A stretch of 64,000 bases of DNA, from positions 7,772,501 to 7,836,500 of the forward strand of contig NC_060028.1 of the NCBI RefSeq assembly GCF_021134715.1, read 5' to 3'. The notes beneath the pieces were generated by a model. It saw only the letters and a program-made list of their open reading frames with translations. It had not been told where the DNA came from and searched no databases. Shown one piece after another: positions 1 through 12,102 of the stretch; position 1 is the first letter of the stretch, and every line of letters begins with the position of its first letter. The DNA comes from Daphnia pulex. Lineage: Eukaryota; Arthropoda; Branchiopoda; Diplostraca; Daphniidae. The position numbers were made by a program, and so were the translations under genes.

Positions 1-708
1 GATCTTTCTACATCACCAGAAGAGATACCTAACCGGGAAAACTTCTTCTCGATTGGAATGCTAGCCATTAAAAAACTAATTCAAACAGATTCCTGAGTAT
101 ATATATAGACAAGGATTAATGTCAACACAAAACGTACGACCAGTCTTCCGACAGGATTCTTTCAACTTTCAAGGAATGGAATTGTTCAATGGGAAATTGG
201 AATGTAAATTGGGCGACTTACGAAAACGCCCATCAAATCTATCTTAACGGATGAAAAAAATTATCAATAACACCAATTGTATATCACCATAAAAAAACGT
301 CTATTCTATTCTAAGAACTGCTGTCAAAATCCAGAAACCACCTAGCGGCCAACATTAGCACTTGGTTGTATTTGATTTTGCCCAATCCACTGGTTCACGA
401 TTTTGACATTTTGTTGACATGAATGTAGCTCTTATTATTTTTTTTAAAATTACAAAATCAATAAATACAAGGCGATTATAAAGTAATTGTTGAACCAATA
501 GCCATTTTAAGGATCAGCATCGTCAATGTCGTGGTCCTGGTCGTCAATATGGTTTTGTTGTTTTAGCCCTTATCATCTTTAACAGTTAAACCTGTCCTAA
601 ATTATGATAACTGGCATAAGCCTGGACAACTTATTATCTATCTGCCTTAGATTCATTCACATGACAATTTCAGTATTTCCCCTTAGCTACTGTCGGTAAG
701 TTTTAGAA
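1..708. other. No gene recognised; upstream flank of CPTP
   Basis: AT-rich sequence with no conserved reading frame. A short acidic minus-strand frame ends at 507 but runs into a stop after about 20 codons and would overlap the 5' end of the next gene. A CTCF-like CCACCTAG motif lies at 338-345. The last bases upstream of 709 are probably the CPTP promoter and 5' UTR. Confidence 0.5.
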
Positions 709-1544
709 ATGTCGTCACCCGAAAAAAAGTTTGATCTCCAATACCTTCATGTTCAATTGTCTGCTGTTTATGAAAAGACCCATAAACTTGACATGGATTC
801 CTACATAAAAGCTTACAATGAGTTTAACAAGTATTATTTTTTCTAATTTCAGTAAATTCTGCATGAAATATTTTTATGAGATGATTGTGTGCCACTAGGT
901 TCTTCGGGTTAATGGGCACAGTATTTGGTTTTGTATCTTCAGATGTAACCAGCAAACTTGAAATATTGCAGACTTTTAGACAAGGTAGCAATGGTCATCA
1001 TTTTCAAACCATTGAGGATATGATCATTCATGAGGAGAATGAAAACAAGTTTAGTGATTCCAAATACATATCTGCAAGTCGTACTTTGCTACGTCTCCAT
1101 AGAGCCTTATGTATGATATATATATATATATATATAATTGAAATATTTCAGATGGATAACATGTTTAACCCCATTCCTAGTGTTTATTGCCTTATTCCTT
1201 GAAGAACTGTTTCAACTGAAATCAGAAGACAAGCTTTCAAGTGCCTGCCAGAAAACATATAGTTCCACATTGGGGCAATATCATCCTTGGATTATACAAA
1301 AAGCTGCAATCATGGCAATGTATGCTTTGCCCACCAAACAGGGACTCTTGCATCGGGTACATATATAAATGTCTCTCTTTAAATCAAACATTATATACTA
1401 ACTTGATTTCATTAGATTAAATCCCCTGATGAAACTGAAGAACACTATAATGAACTACTTCCTAAAGCTGTGGATGCAATGAAAGAAGTTTATAACAGAA
1501 CCCAAAAGTTGTATCAAGAACACAACATACTAGAACTGCCTTGA
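709..1544 (+). CDS. CPTP: Ceramide-1-phosphate transfer protein (GLTP domain)
   Basis: Cytosolic lipid-transfer protein that moves ceramide-1-phosphate between membranes. Exons are 709-830, 899-about 1110, 1152-1356 and 1416-1544, about 222 residues against 214 in human CPTP. GLTP-fold landmarks are present: the D/K pair in DVTSKLEIL, the two arginines of RTLLRLHRAL, the histidine of YHPWII, and the C-terminal QKLYQEHNILELP. The start ATG at 709 begins MSSPEKKFDL. One oddity: intron 2 (about 1111-1151) is a 41-nt TA-repeat intron, and the only canonical GT-AG junction leaves the frame one base short. Either the splice is unusual or the repeat or junction carries a base error. The gene is tail-to-tail with NDUFB5, with 259 nt between stop codons. 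Confidence 0.92.
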
Positions 1545-1803
1545 AAAATGTTTCCAAACCCCAGACCAAATGTAATCCAAATTCTAATGAAGTTTTTGCA
1601 TACAAACTTTTACCCTATTCATAAATAACAGTAATACCTTTAATAAGATTTTAAAAAATCAGAATGAGACTACAATAAAATTGAGCTTACCATTTTCAGT
1701 CTAAATTGTATTCTTATAGACCACAGATTGTTATTTACAGACCTTCAAGGACTATCAGTTGTCTACTCCTTTCCTCATTAAAATGGGGATAAATCTGTGC
1801 TTC

Positions 1804-2643
1804 TTATCTAGTTCCCACATTCTCAGGGGCCCTATCGAGCATGCTCTTGAAGTGTCTTTCGTTACGCCCCGTAACAGGTTCATAATAGTATGCTTGGGAA
1901 TCTTGTTTTTCCTGCATTTTTTGATGAACTCGTTTCTCAGCAAGTCTTTAAAATATAAATAAAACAATTAAATACCATCAGAAAATGGTGTAAAAATGAT
2001 AAACAAACAATGTACCTAAGCTTCCGTGCATAATCTGTTTCATAAATATGTTGGCACATAACTTCATACTCTTGCTGATAGCTCTTCTTGACATGCTTAG
2101 TCATCCAACGAGTGATTGGGTGCTGTAAAAAAAAGAAGTTAATTAAACTTTGCTCTTTTCATTGGTGAAAAAGTCTCGACACTTACAGCATAATACTCAT
2201 GAACTTCAGGAACATAACCTTCAGGTATCTCTGCCAATTTAGCAGGTCCAATAAAGAGATTGATATAGGTTATTACAACTGTTGCTGGAATAACTCCCAG
2301 CATGACGTAGAAATTCAATAAATCCTTGAATCGGTTCCACGACCATCTTGATGGCTTGATATGCATCATTTCATGTCCACTCATCTTCCTGACAGCTTCT
2401 ATCAGAATACAAAAAGTTGCCATAGTCAAGTTAATCACATTAATCATATACATATCTATGTATTCCTCTATGGACTTCACAAGGAAACATTTTCACATGA
2501 CTGAAAATAGAAACAACAGTGGACTACTCACCAAGCGCATTAGAAGTGTTGGGGCGCAACAAATTATTGGATACCGCTGCTCCATTCTTTACTAAATTAG
2601 CATTTCGTACGAAAGATTTCAATAAGGTGCTGAAGGCAGCCAT
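1804..2643 (-). CDS. NDUFB5: NADH dehydrogenase 1 beta subcomplex subunit 5 (SGDH)
   Basis: Accessory subunit of mitochondrial complex I, inner membrane. Exons on the minus strand are 2532-2643, 2187-2398, 2016-2122 and 1804-1945, totalling 573 nt (190 residues; human 189). The N terminus, MAAFSTLLKSFVRNA, looks like a mitochondrial presequence. Residues about 40-110 carry the family core: KPSRWSWNRFKDLLNFY, one membrane helix (GVIPATVVITYINLFIG), then AEIPEGYVPEVHEYY. The C terminus has the conserved YYYEP stretch. The last exon is open in two frames; the one ending at 1804 is chosen because it fits both the splice phase and the family. Only 225 nt separate its start from the end of the downstream syntaxin gene. 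Confidence 0.95.
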
Positions 2644-2867
2644 CTTTCTTGAAATTTCCTAGCAGTCGCTTTTAAGGAGGCAATCTACGTGATTGTTGTT
2701 GTGCTGTGCAGCAGCGCCACTACGGGAACGTCGGGAAGTTAAAACAATCCTTCGTTCAAATTTCAATTTCGTTCAAAAGGCCTTTTCAATTCAACTTGTA
2801 TTTTACAATCACAATCATAATTAAATTTGTTTTAAATTTCGTTACACAGCATTTGTTTAACGAGCAA

Positions 2868-4434
2868 CTACTTCTTTAGGCTACCGACGACGGAACCAAT
2901 AATGATGATTAATATAATAACAACAATAGAGACTATTATAATTCTATTCTGCAAAACCAAAATAAATATTAGCTATAATATTTCAACTAGAAACCCATCT
3001 TAATCTTACCCATCTTAGACGTTTTTGATGTACAAGTGCTTTTTTTGTATGTTTTATGGCTTTTTCAACGAAGTCAACAGCATTCTCGACGTTAAAAGCA
3101 ATACGATTAATCATGTCCCCCTTTTTAAAAATTTCATATTTAATTCCTTCTTAAACGTATAATAAGCAATTTAATGAATTACCTGATTATCAACCAGTAT
3201 AGCCATATCAACAAACATTGAGTTCAGTTCAAAGATGGACTGTTCCAGTTTTAGTAAATCTCTATGACGATCCTCGATATCGACCAATAATTTACGGGCT
3301 TGCGCAGTTTCACAGTCAATCTAAATAAAGTACGAAAAAATTATAATGAATGCGTACGTACATTTTCAAATCAGAATCAAGTGATTCACTTCTTGTGTAA
3401 AAATGGCAGGATTGTTCTGTTCAAGCATTTCCTCCAATTGGTCGTCGGTCGTCAAGTGTCCAGCTGTATTTTGAAGCACAGAAACATATTTTATAACATT
3501 TTATTTGTTAAAAAAAGTTATATAATTTACTGATTTCTAATTGACGTTTGAACCGATCCTTGCATCTCTGACGATGCTCTTCCTGTATAACGTTGCACTC
3601 GATCATGACTTCAACAAAATTTCTGGTTAGAGTCTCATGCTGCATCTCCCGGATACGCGGTTCAGCTGAAGTTGGATTCTCTTTTCTAGCCCTCTGAACT
3701 TCTATCTTAAAACCTGAACACCTCATAACACCGATCAATCAACAACATTAAATAAAATGTTATGCTGTTGATAGTTACATTTAAGTTTGTCTTGGATCTT
3801 TTTGGCCATCTTTTTTATGGAGTTTATTAGATCGTCCAGTTCATTCCTCGTTGCTGATTGAAAGGATAAAATGTTAAATTAGATAAAATATAAGGTACCG
3901 TAGATAAGTAAATATACCGTCGCTAATCACCGGTTCTGACAAAATGGTGCTATGCTTCATTTTGACTTTTTGAATGGTTTCTTTTAACCATTCGATGTCT
4001 TTCCGCACGCTGTTCGCCTTTCAATTTAATAATGTGTTATTACAAATATAGTTACTAAGCCGCTCGAAATACCCCCCAAAAAAAAAAGGGTAAATACAAA
4101 TTTTGTGAATTACATCTGCCAAAAAATCGTTGAGATATTCACTGTTTTCATTTTCACACTCCATTAAAAGTTGGTAGCCGAAATCCAGAGCGCCTTCGTT
4201 GGAAACTTCATCGTCTTCGGATGCATCGCCTTTTCGTTTGGATGCCTTCAAAATATATAATGATATATAATTCTATTCTACTAGCAAACAACATTGCTTC
4301 TCAGCCACTTTTCGTTACACAAAATACAATTTAAGGTGAACTATCGTGATTTACGTGCTCACTAACCAATCACTAACACAGAAAGGTCTACACAAACATA
4401 CCGCTTGCAGATCACACAGCCGGTCTTTGGTCAT
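2868..4434 (-). CDS. Syntaxin-1-like t-SNARE
   Basis: Qa-SNARE for vesicle fusion, tail-anchored in the membrane. Nine minus-strand exons (4402-4434, 4114-4245, 3918-4017, 3779-3847, 3531-3713, 3390-3463, 3183-3320, 3010-3120, 2868-2948) give 921 nt, 306 residues. The start [11 protein letters not shown] matches the syntaxin-1 N-peptide. The Habc region follows. The linker has [20 protein letters not shown] and [16 protein letters not shown], close to syntaxin 1. The SNARE helix spans about 208-270, with the zero-layer glutamine at about 243 (VDNQGDMINRI), and ends in a transmembrane helix ([20 protein letters not shown]). The sequence is clearly more divergent than neuronal Syx1A, notably in the Habc part, so a lineage-specific paralogue is likely. 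The fourth exon start was fixed by frame: the more obvious CAG acceptor gives a stop. Confidence 0.88.
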
Positions 4435-4962
4435 TGTTCTACGTAGAACACTTAATAAATGAGAGGTGTTGACGCAGTGATGAATCTGTACGGGATAAGG
4501 AGACGGAAATGTTGATCCGGTGGTTTTTTTGTTGGCCGTCTATCGTTCAAATCAACCAAACCGCCATCTGTTGTTGGAGCGGAACGCTTACTAAACGCAG
4601 CTGCCCCACCCGCATTTCCGCAAATATATAAAAACCGATCCATATTGACAAGGCGTATTTTGTATTAAAGAAAAGTAAGGAGTAGTAAAAAAAAAAGAAA
4701 AAAAAAAGATGAAAATGTCCGAAAGACGATTGCATTCACACACATGATCAATAATATGAGATAACGACTTAAAAAAAAAGGAAAAATATAGAAAGAGGAA
4801 AAAGTCGAAATAGATTCGAATGCTAACACTCACAAGTAATAAAAGGGGGAGAAGAAAGTCTGAAACTAAAGTGAGAAATAGAAGAAATTAAAATTATGAG
4901 AACTTTCGAATTTCACAGATCAATCGCTTATCACAAAAAATCCACAATTTTAATGGAAAGTG
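4435..4962. other. Intergenic, syntaxin 5' region
   Basis: A/T-rich and purine-rich stretch between the syntaxin start and the end of the first 3CxxC gene. Short open frames here are low-complexity (poly-F or poly-K) and unsupported. It probably holds the syntaxin promoter and the 3' UTR of the zinc-finger gene. Confidence 0.5.
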
Positions 4963-7257
4963 TTAAGGTTTACCGCAAGGCAGGCCATCGCTACAGGATT
5001 GGCACAATTCCGGCTTGTGGGGCGTTCGCGGTTTACCTGTGGAAACGAAAGCATTTAGATCTAATCAATTACACCTTTTAAAAAGTTACGTTTACCTCCA
5101 CGCAAGCCTCGAACAACTTTATCCACTGGCCGACCATAAAATTTCTCGGCAACTTTGGAATAAAGGTTCCACATGGCATTAGCAATCTCTTCCGGATACC
5201 AAAGTGCTGTTTCGAATGCCTAAGAAAGAAATTTAATTAAGCTATCCAAAATATGAAATGTAAAGCAACACTTACTCCAGAGGTGCAGCGCTCGCATTTT
5301 TGGCCGTATAATTTAAAGACAACCTCTCCTCTCACAAATCCACTTTCGATTCCGTAGAGGATTCTGAACCAAAAGACGACACGCCCCTGCATGGATGTCC
5401 ACCCATGATTGGCCATCTATTTTGACCAACCCAATGATTTAAGAAAGAAATGAAATGTTTTCGCATAGAATTATTTACCTCGCAATTGAATCGAACTTTA
5501 GCTGAATGAATGACCGTCTCCCATGGAGTTCCTTTACCATCTTCGATCGGAGGTTTTTCAACAGGTTTCAGAGTCCACAGGTGATTATTCTCGTACAGCT
5601 CAATAAATAGCCAGAGGAAAGAGTTTTTCCAGAATCTTTCCAGTCCACTAGTGAAACAAAAAGAACGTTAATTTAATACAACTTTTAAATTAAATAGTTA
5701 GCAAAATTGACGACTGGTTACAAAATTTCAAAAATTCAGCTACCCGTAAGGATCGCCAGAGAAGGTAGAAGCAGGAATGTAATAAATTCCGAGCTCCGAT
5801 TTAAAATTGTCAAGAAGTAACTGCACATACTCGTTAGAATTTCTAAACTTGGGTCTAATGACATTATTAAACTGACTTTGTTGTGGAAAATTGGCAACAA
5901 CACAGACTACCGGATTGCACGGAATAACCACAGGTGACACAGGTAACCAATGCGACCACTGATACGTAACGAAGTTACTAGTCATGTTGTAATTTTAATT
6001 TGATCTGCTGCGATGAACGAGGTGGTTACTACGCTGACACTCATGAAACGACTGACAATAACAATCATTTTATTAGTCTGAGGGAATGAAAACCCTCCCT
6101 TGTCACTAACTATGCGGGTATTCCCCTTAAGAAACGATTGCTTGGCATTGTTTTAGTTAAAACAGGTATTTAAAACTCGTTTACAATTGTGAAGGTGGTG
6201 TGCATAAGACGGTTTCAATTTGGGCGGTTGTTGAAACTGCATTATAATCGATAATATCAGCAGGAAAGGAAAATTGAGATATTGGCATTGAACCAACAGA
6301 AATCGCCAAGTTTCCATACAAGTCTCGAATCAAATAAGAACATAAATTCGACTGAATTAAGGCACGGATTTGGATTTTACTTGAGAAGAAAGGGGAAAAT
6401 CTTCTAAAATAACGGGAGTACTTGAATTCTGTCAATATCCGTACCTAGTACGCAATTTAAACAATAAATACAGCAGCCCTTGATTACGACAAAAAAGGAG
6501 TAACTGACAAGGTACTTTCGAAATTGCCACACCCGATCCTCACGTTAGTTTTAATCAAGGCCAAAATTTGCATAACTGACCTTGATGAGATCGTTTGCAT
6601 AACACCAACTACGCAAGCTTTTATTTCTTGAAAAAGGTATCTGACTCGAAAGAATTTCATCAAAATATGAGAGCAAGTTTTTACATATCAATTATTTCTC
6701 GTGAAAGAGATCCCGACAGTTTAGAAATGAATTTAGGTTCCATAATAATTCGCCAATGAAACAAATGAGATGTTCTTACTAAGGTAATGGATTCCAGCCT
6801 GGAAGCGGAATGGGTGGTGGTGCGGTTTTGGGAAAACGCCAAATGTTTTCTGCATCTTGTTGATCAACGCGGGACACCTTTTTGTGCGAGTTTGATGATG
6901 GCGTCGATGAAACGAGTGATTCGGGACTGCAGCAACAATCACCCTCGGACGATGAAATCGACAGCTCAGACAGTGTCGAGTTAATTGAAGACACATCATA
7001 CATGCAATATGGAGTCATGGGCGAATCGACGATACAATAAGGCGTCCATGGAAATTCGTTTGGTCCCCAGCAGCATCCATAGCCCATACGGCCATCATAC
7101 ATAATTTCTATGGGTAAATATTTTTCTACAGGAAGAAATAAAGAAGTTTTTGAAAGCCATTTTCAGAACATACTGGAAAATAGAATCACTTACCCATAGG
7201 TGATGCACAATAAGATGAATTATAGTTGAAGACGGTGGGAGCTGGATAAATAATCAT
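4963..7257 (-). CDS. 3CxxC-type zinc-finger protein, long isoform (paralogue A)
   Basis: Resembles the zf-3CxxC / receptor-transporting-protein family; its molecular role here is unknown. Long-isoform exons: 7194-7257, 6780-7125, 5479-5647, 5276-5416, 5096-5219, 4963-5036, totalling 918 nt, 305 residues, exactly the length of paralogue B at 8410-9578. Residues 1-137 are low-complexity, rich in Cys, Ser and Pro, and end LPGWNPLPY. The conserved part runs GLERFWKNSF, HLWTLKPV, SAKVRFNC, HGWTSMQGRVVFWFR, FKLYGQKCERC, ALWYPEEIANAMW, and a C-terminal CQSCSDGLPC. The paired cysteines (C, CxxC, CxxCxxxxxC) are the likely zinc ligands. An alternative first exon at 5744-5985 joins the same exon 3 in the same phase. 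No signal peptide or membrane helix is evident. Confidence 0.8.
5744..5985 (-). CDS. Alternative first coding exon of 3CxxC paralogue A
   Basis: Opens with ATG at 5985 (MTSNFVTYQWSHWLP), encodes 80 codons plus two bases and ends at a GT donor (GTAGCT). Its phase matches the acceptor at 5647 that the upstream exon 6780-7125 also fits. The short isoform (5744-5985, 5479-5647, 5276-5416, 5096-5219, 4963-5036) would be 249 residues. It keeps the whole zinc-finger part but swaps the N terminus; the last residues before the join are FSGDPYG rather than NPLPY. Either two promoters serve one gene, or one leader is a remnant of a partial duplication. Confidence 0.6.
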
Positions 7258-8409
7258 GATTTCGAATGTTTTAGTCAACAGAGCGCAATGAACGTGTTAC
7301 CTCTCATGACCTTCGTTTAACTGAAGGCTCTCAACTTCAACTTTCTTTAAGTCGGGTCAAATTTGAAAAAAGGAAGGTCAGGAAGCTCCGCCCGTGGGGC
7401 AGAAGAAGAAGCTCCTCCCCAACTTTTGGCAAAGCTATCTCTAGATTGGCGTAAAAATCGTTAAACTTAATTCTAAATTCAAGCGTTTTAAAGATTTCTT
7501 GAACTGAAACCACCACTCAACGATTTTCGACTTTCAAAAATAGAATTAATTGAACGTAGTTGAGATGAATGCTTTCGAACCATCATGTCGCATAAACATT
7601 AAACAAGCTCGGTGTGAATCATCTTGCATAATCACAATTTCTAGCGATTTCTAGGTAAATCGGGGACTTGAAAGTGGATATTACTGACGATAAATCCATT
7701 AAAATTAAAATACAGCTTATTAAAGTTAATGCAGTATTATTGGTTTACCATTTTAAACAAAGGAGGGGAGGACTCATGTCTTTTTCAACCACTTTCGAAT
7801 GGGTCATCACAACGGCTGTTAAACTCTCTGGGGATTTGTGCGACTAAAAAGGGGTAGGGTAGATGTTAGACTATACATGAGAAAGTGTGAAGGGGAGAGT
7901 CGATCAACTTCCTAAGGAGGGGGGGGTGGCACTTGCAAAACCAAAATAATTTTCAAGGTCGATGCAAGTTTTTTTTTTTTACATAAGGCGATACAAATTG
8001 TAACATTGCATTGATGGGCCTACCAACTAAATAGCTAAAGGCATTCCAAGTCGTGGGAAACCAAATTCTATCCCAACGAACCACGTGTTCGTCTTATTCC
8101 ACGCAAGTTTCCCACATGGCATTTCCAACTCAGAATTTTATCATTTATCCTCATTAATTTTATTTATCAGAAATTTCCCGTATTCATAGAAAATTACGAA
8201 ACTGTTTACGGAAAAGAGATAAAAATACACGCGACCACACGCGACAAAATGAAATAAAAAAATTAAAGATTTTATTTGGTTCTATAAACCAAGTTTCAAA
8301 CTCAAGACATTCACAATAGAATCGTTTAAAGTGACTGTAAAAGAAAAAAAAAGTACATGCGTAAAGCTAACACATGATGAGGATTGTTTTTTAAAAGAAG
8401 AAAAGGATA
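7258..8409. other. Intergenic between the two 3CxxC paralogues
   Basis: No conserved coding frame. It holds homopolymer runs, a G run at about 7919-7926 and a T run at about 7970-7980. It should contain the promoter of paralogue A's distal first exon and the 3' UTR of paralogue B. Confidence 0.5.
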
Positions 8410-9578
8410 TTATTTCGATGAATAGCGAACGACGCAGAGACCTTCGACACAAGCCTGGCATCTAGTTGGGTCGTGATGAGTAAGTTTACTCGGATTGCCT
8501 TGGCGAAGTCGACGTGGAACTGGAAGTTTCTCACCACCGTAATAAGTTTTGGCCACTTCACAAGCTAGAAAACGGACAGCATTCTCAATTTCTTCGTGAT
8601 ACCACAGCGGAGTGAGAAAACCCTGCAAAATAATTCAAAATATTCTGATCAGATGATTCATTTTACTTATTTGCCAAAATTATACCTGGCGATTTTTGTA
8701 GCATCGATTGCACTGTTGGCCATAAAGCTTGAAATGAGCTTCCGAAATAATAACGTTTTCATGGCGACGCATACGATACCAAAACACCACGCGGCCTTTC
8801 ATCGATGTCCAACCATGTTTGTACTAAACCACAAAACGGAGAACGTTTAAATAGTGTCATCTTATTGTTAGTCACGGGGGTAAACTTACTGGACATTGGA
8901 AACGAACTTTAGCTGAATAAGTTATGGTGTGCCATGGCCATACTTGGCAGACTGGAGGAGAAGAAATTGGACTCAGCGTCCATAGATGATCGCTGTTGAC
9001 CCACAGTGGGCGAAAGAACCAAGCAAAAGCCGACTGCCAAAATTGTTCCATGCCACTAGAAAATATAAACATGATTACATTGATCGAATAGAATCATAAT
9101 GCTAACTTACTAGGGCATTGGATCCCAATCAGGCAGTGGATAATTCGGAATTGTAGGTGGTGGCAAAGTCCACTTGATGAGACGTCCAATAGGCGGAGTG
9201 GCAAACGACGATGGAGTTTGGATAGAAAAATCGACATTTTCTTCTTCGCTGTACTGATCGAATGCGGGAGAAATGGCGAGTGGAATATCGCTCCGATAGA
9301 CTGGAATTATGTAGTATGGTACGACGGGAAAATAAACAAATCGAACACCATCGGAAACGGGAGACAATGGAGGAGAACGAGGTGATTGCGGCGATGGTGA
9401 GCTCTCTCCACTCACATCAGAGTAACCATCAGAGTAACCGCTATCATTATCAATGGCTTCTTCCCAAAATTTATTTGAAAATTCTACGACAAAACAAAAC
9501 ACGGAAATTTATTAACAATTACGAAACTGAGATCAACGAGCTCAACTTACCGGGTTCAATTTCGTTGATGAAGACCAT
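8410..9578 (-). CDS. 3CxxC-type zinc-finger protein (paralogue B)
   Basis: Second copy of the zf-3CxxC family gene in the same orientation as paralogue A. Five exons (9551-9578, 9111-9483, 8890-9055, 8686-8823, 8410-8622) total 918 nt, 305 residues. Residues 1-134 are acidic and rich in Ser and Pro (SPSPQSPRSPPLSP) and end LPDWDPMPY, matching the end of paralogue A's long leader. The zinc-finger part has GMEQFWQSAFAWFF, HLWTLSPI, SAKVRFQC, HGWTSMKGRVVFWYR, FKLYGQQCNRC, PLWYHEEIENAVRFL and CQACVEGLC. The N-terminal halves of A and B have diverged far more than the cysteine core, which suggests a fast-evolving leader on a conserved metal-binding domain. Function unknown; vertebrate RTP proteins act in receptor trafficking and antiviral responses. 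Confidence 0.82.
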
Positions 9579-12102
9579 CTTCGAACACAAAGATATATTT
9601 GTGAGGAATAATTTTAACTTGGTGATGACGACCTAACAGGAGTTTGTATACTGAGACTTTTCCAGCATCTTTTAGTCTTTTACGGGCCATACAGGGTCAC
9701 CAAAATATTTATACACGTAGGCGTGGCCATCCGATTCTGCCAAGCGTCTCGACCAATGGGGATCGTAGGCCTAACAAAAGAGGGGGCCGTCTTTGCGAGC
9801 GAGGGAAGAGTTTTCTCAGGGGGAATTGGCGGTAAAAATGGCGTCTCATCTACATGTGAAAATACATCTTTGATGAAGATTGAAATTTTGATAACAATCA
9901 AAAGTATTTCGATTAATGTTGAGAATATTTTCTGTCGTAACAAGTTGGTGAGAAAACCACGAAAAAATGCTGTGCGTGTTGCCCTTATTTCAAGTGGGGC
10001 TGGCGCGTTAGTGAGGGAATAAAACTGTCAGCACACAAGTTATTCAACTAGCACAGAAATTCGATCCTGTGGCCAACAGTAGTGGCCCCCTTTTTATTGT
10101 TATACCAACAGATGCTTGAGCTAAGAGAAATTACTTTTAGAAAGAAAATAAAGCCAGTTTTGTTTGCCGAGAGAAAAACAAATGACTTTTGCTTTCCATT
10201 CCCAAACTTTTATTTAGCTCATTTGAATATTTTTCACGAAATTGACGTTTGCTTCCGTAAAACAAAACATGTCAAAGCACGTCAATTGGTAGCATAAAGA
10301 AAAAGAAAAATTTAGATAATTTTCAGCTGTTCGACGAGGGAGAAAAGGTCGAAACACCTGTTCTCTCATTTAAATGTCTTGAGATTTCCCCATCGCGTCC
10401 ATCCCCCCTTTTTCCTCTCCCCTCCCTACAAAACAAAGATCTTTGCATAAAGAAAATTTAAGAGTGTGGGTACAAATGCCGCACGTGTGTTGACCAAAAT
10501 ATTTTGTTCGCGATAAATGAGTCATTTTTCCTTTATCTTCAAAAAGAATGCGAGCAAAAAAAAACGTAGAAAAGTAATTCTGGATATCCATTTCCGCCTC
10601 ACCATCGACGTATGCATAAGAAAATGTAGACGTTAATTACACGTATGATGTCTCCGCAATTCTAATAAATTAGTCTGTCATGGACAAGGTCAAATATCCG
10701 CGTTGAGAAGTCAATTTTCCAAGTTTTTTAAACTGAAATATATGGCGCTTTTCGATTCAATACTCAAATGTCACGGCGTAATATTAGCTCCGTTTTCCAG
10801 AAAACATAACAAACAATTTACACTAGCCAGTAGTTCAAGTTGTATCAACTTTGTAAAAGTTGGGGTGTCGGAAATTCTAGAAAAACGGCACCATCAACTT
10901 TGTTTATTTAACTGGATACTTGACTATTTAACGACATGGTTAAAATGCTCTACCCCAACGAGGACTAAAGAGTTGCTGGGAACCCAGGTGTCCAACTAAT
11001 TTACAATACACCAAAATTTAAAATAGATTTTCGTAATCCGACGGAAAAAAATTACCAAAATATTTAATAAAATTTAATTTACACTTTCACCATCATTCTT
11101 AACTTAAGATTTGCATATTTGAAGTTTGGCATTCGGTTTATAGACGGTTTTATTAATAAATATTTGCTATTTATGACCGCTAAATGACGATCACGTCAGA
11201 ACGCAGACAAATGTTCGAGTTAGCATTTATAGTTATTTTTACTTCATGGTCAAGTCGATAATAAAATGATTTAAAAAATTGCACGCGTCGCTTGTAGGTG
11301 TGAACGTGTTTTAGGAATATTAAACGTCGTGAGTTGAGACTGCATGGTAACAAAACCTGATGTCGTTAAAGCTACCATCTGCGCGTTACGATTATTACAC
11401 GTGATTGAAATTGATGAAGGTCTTCACTCTTCCGTACCATCTAGCGAGTCCATTTGAACGATTTCATCTCCTCGTGCAGACAGGTCACGCACGCGACTTA
11501 AACCAACTTATTCCAATATTCACGATTCTCACTTGTTTGGATTCTCCTGATCTCCTTTGCTTGTGTTACCAGGATAGGGAAGTGGATACGGAAGAGTTCA
11601 GACACGGTAGTGTTTGTTAAAACGTGATGACAAAAGAATCCTTACAACCGTTACGAGGATGTGAAATAAATAACATGAAATTTTGTCGAAAAATAAAATG
11701 ATTCATTGATTCCACTGAAATGACGGCTAGTTTTTTCGATACACGAGCGGCATTCACAAGTTAATCAAGCTATCGTGAGCTTCTCATGATTGTAGATGCC
11801 TGTGATTCGGTCGGTCGGCGCGCAAAAACTGTACACGTACGTAAAAACATAGAAAATGGTTGAAAGGAAAGCCCACAATAGGAAAAAAAGTTGCACACCA
11901 TTATGACTGTACACAATTCCGAACAATTTTTCGGTTCTAGACGAAGGAACAGCTCATTCAATTGCAAACTAAAATACGATGACGATTCCACGAGGATTCC
12001 ACATAAAGATATTATGGACCCTGTTCAACGAGCATATACTAGATAGATTTATACAACGTCATGCCCTGAAGACTTAAATAACGCTATATTCTTGTGGAAT
12101 TT
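9579..12102. other. Intergenic, no recognised gene
   Basis: About 2.5 kb with only short unsupported frames. On the minus strand at 9680-9870 a proline-rich frame (PFLPPIPPEKTLPSL, SFVRPTIPIG) faintly recalls the 3CxxC leader exons, but it lacks the zinc-finger part and may be chance. A CCATCTAG motif lies at 11437-11444. Confidence 0.45.

Noticed and set aside
507-575. Short acidic minus-strand frame resembling a terminal exon
   Set aside because: Upstream exons would have to overlap CPTP on the other strand and none were found.
1755-1967. Minus-strand 70-residue frame over the last NDUFB5 exon
   Set aside because: Out of frame with the spliced gene; the alternative frame matches NDUFB5 (YYYEP) and the intron phase.
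9262-9636. Plus-strand 124-residue frame opposite 3CxxC paralogue B
   Set aside because: Antisense of the Ser/Pro-rich exon 9111-9483.
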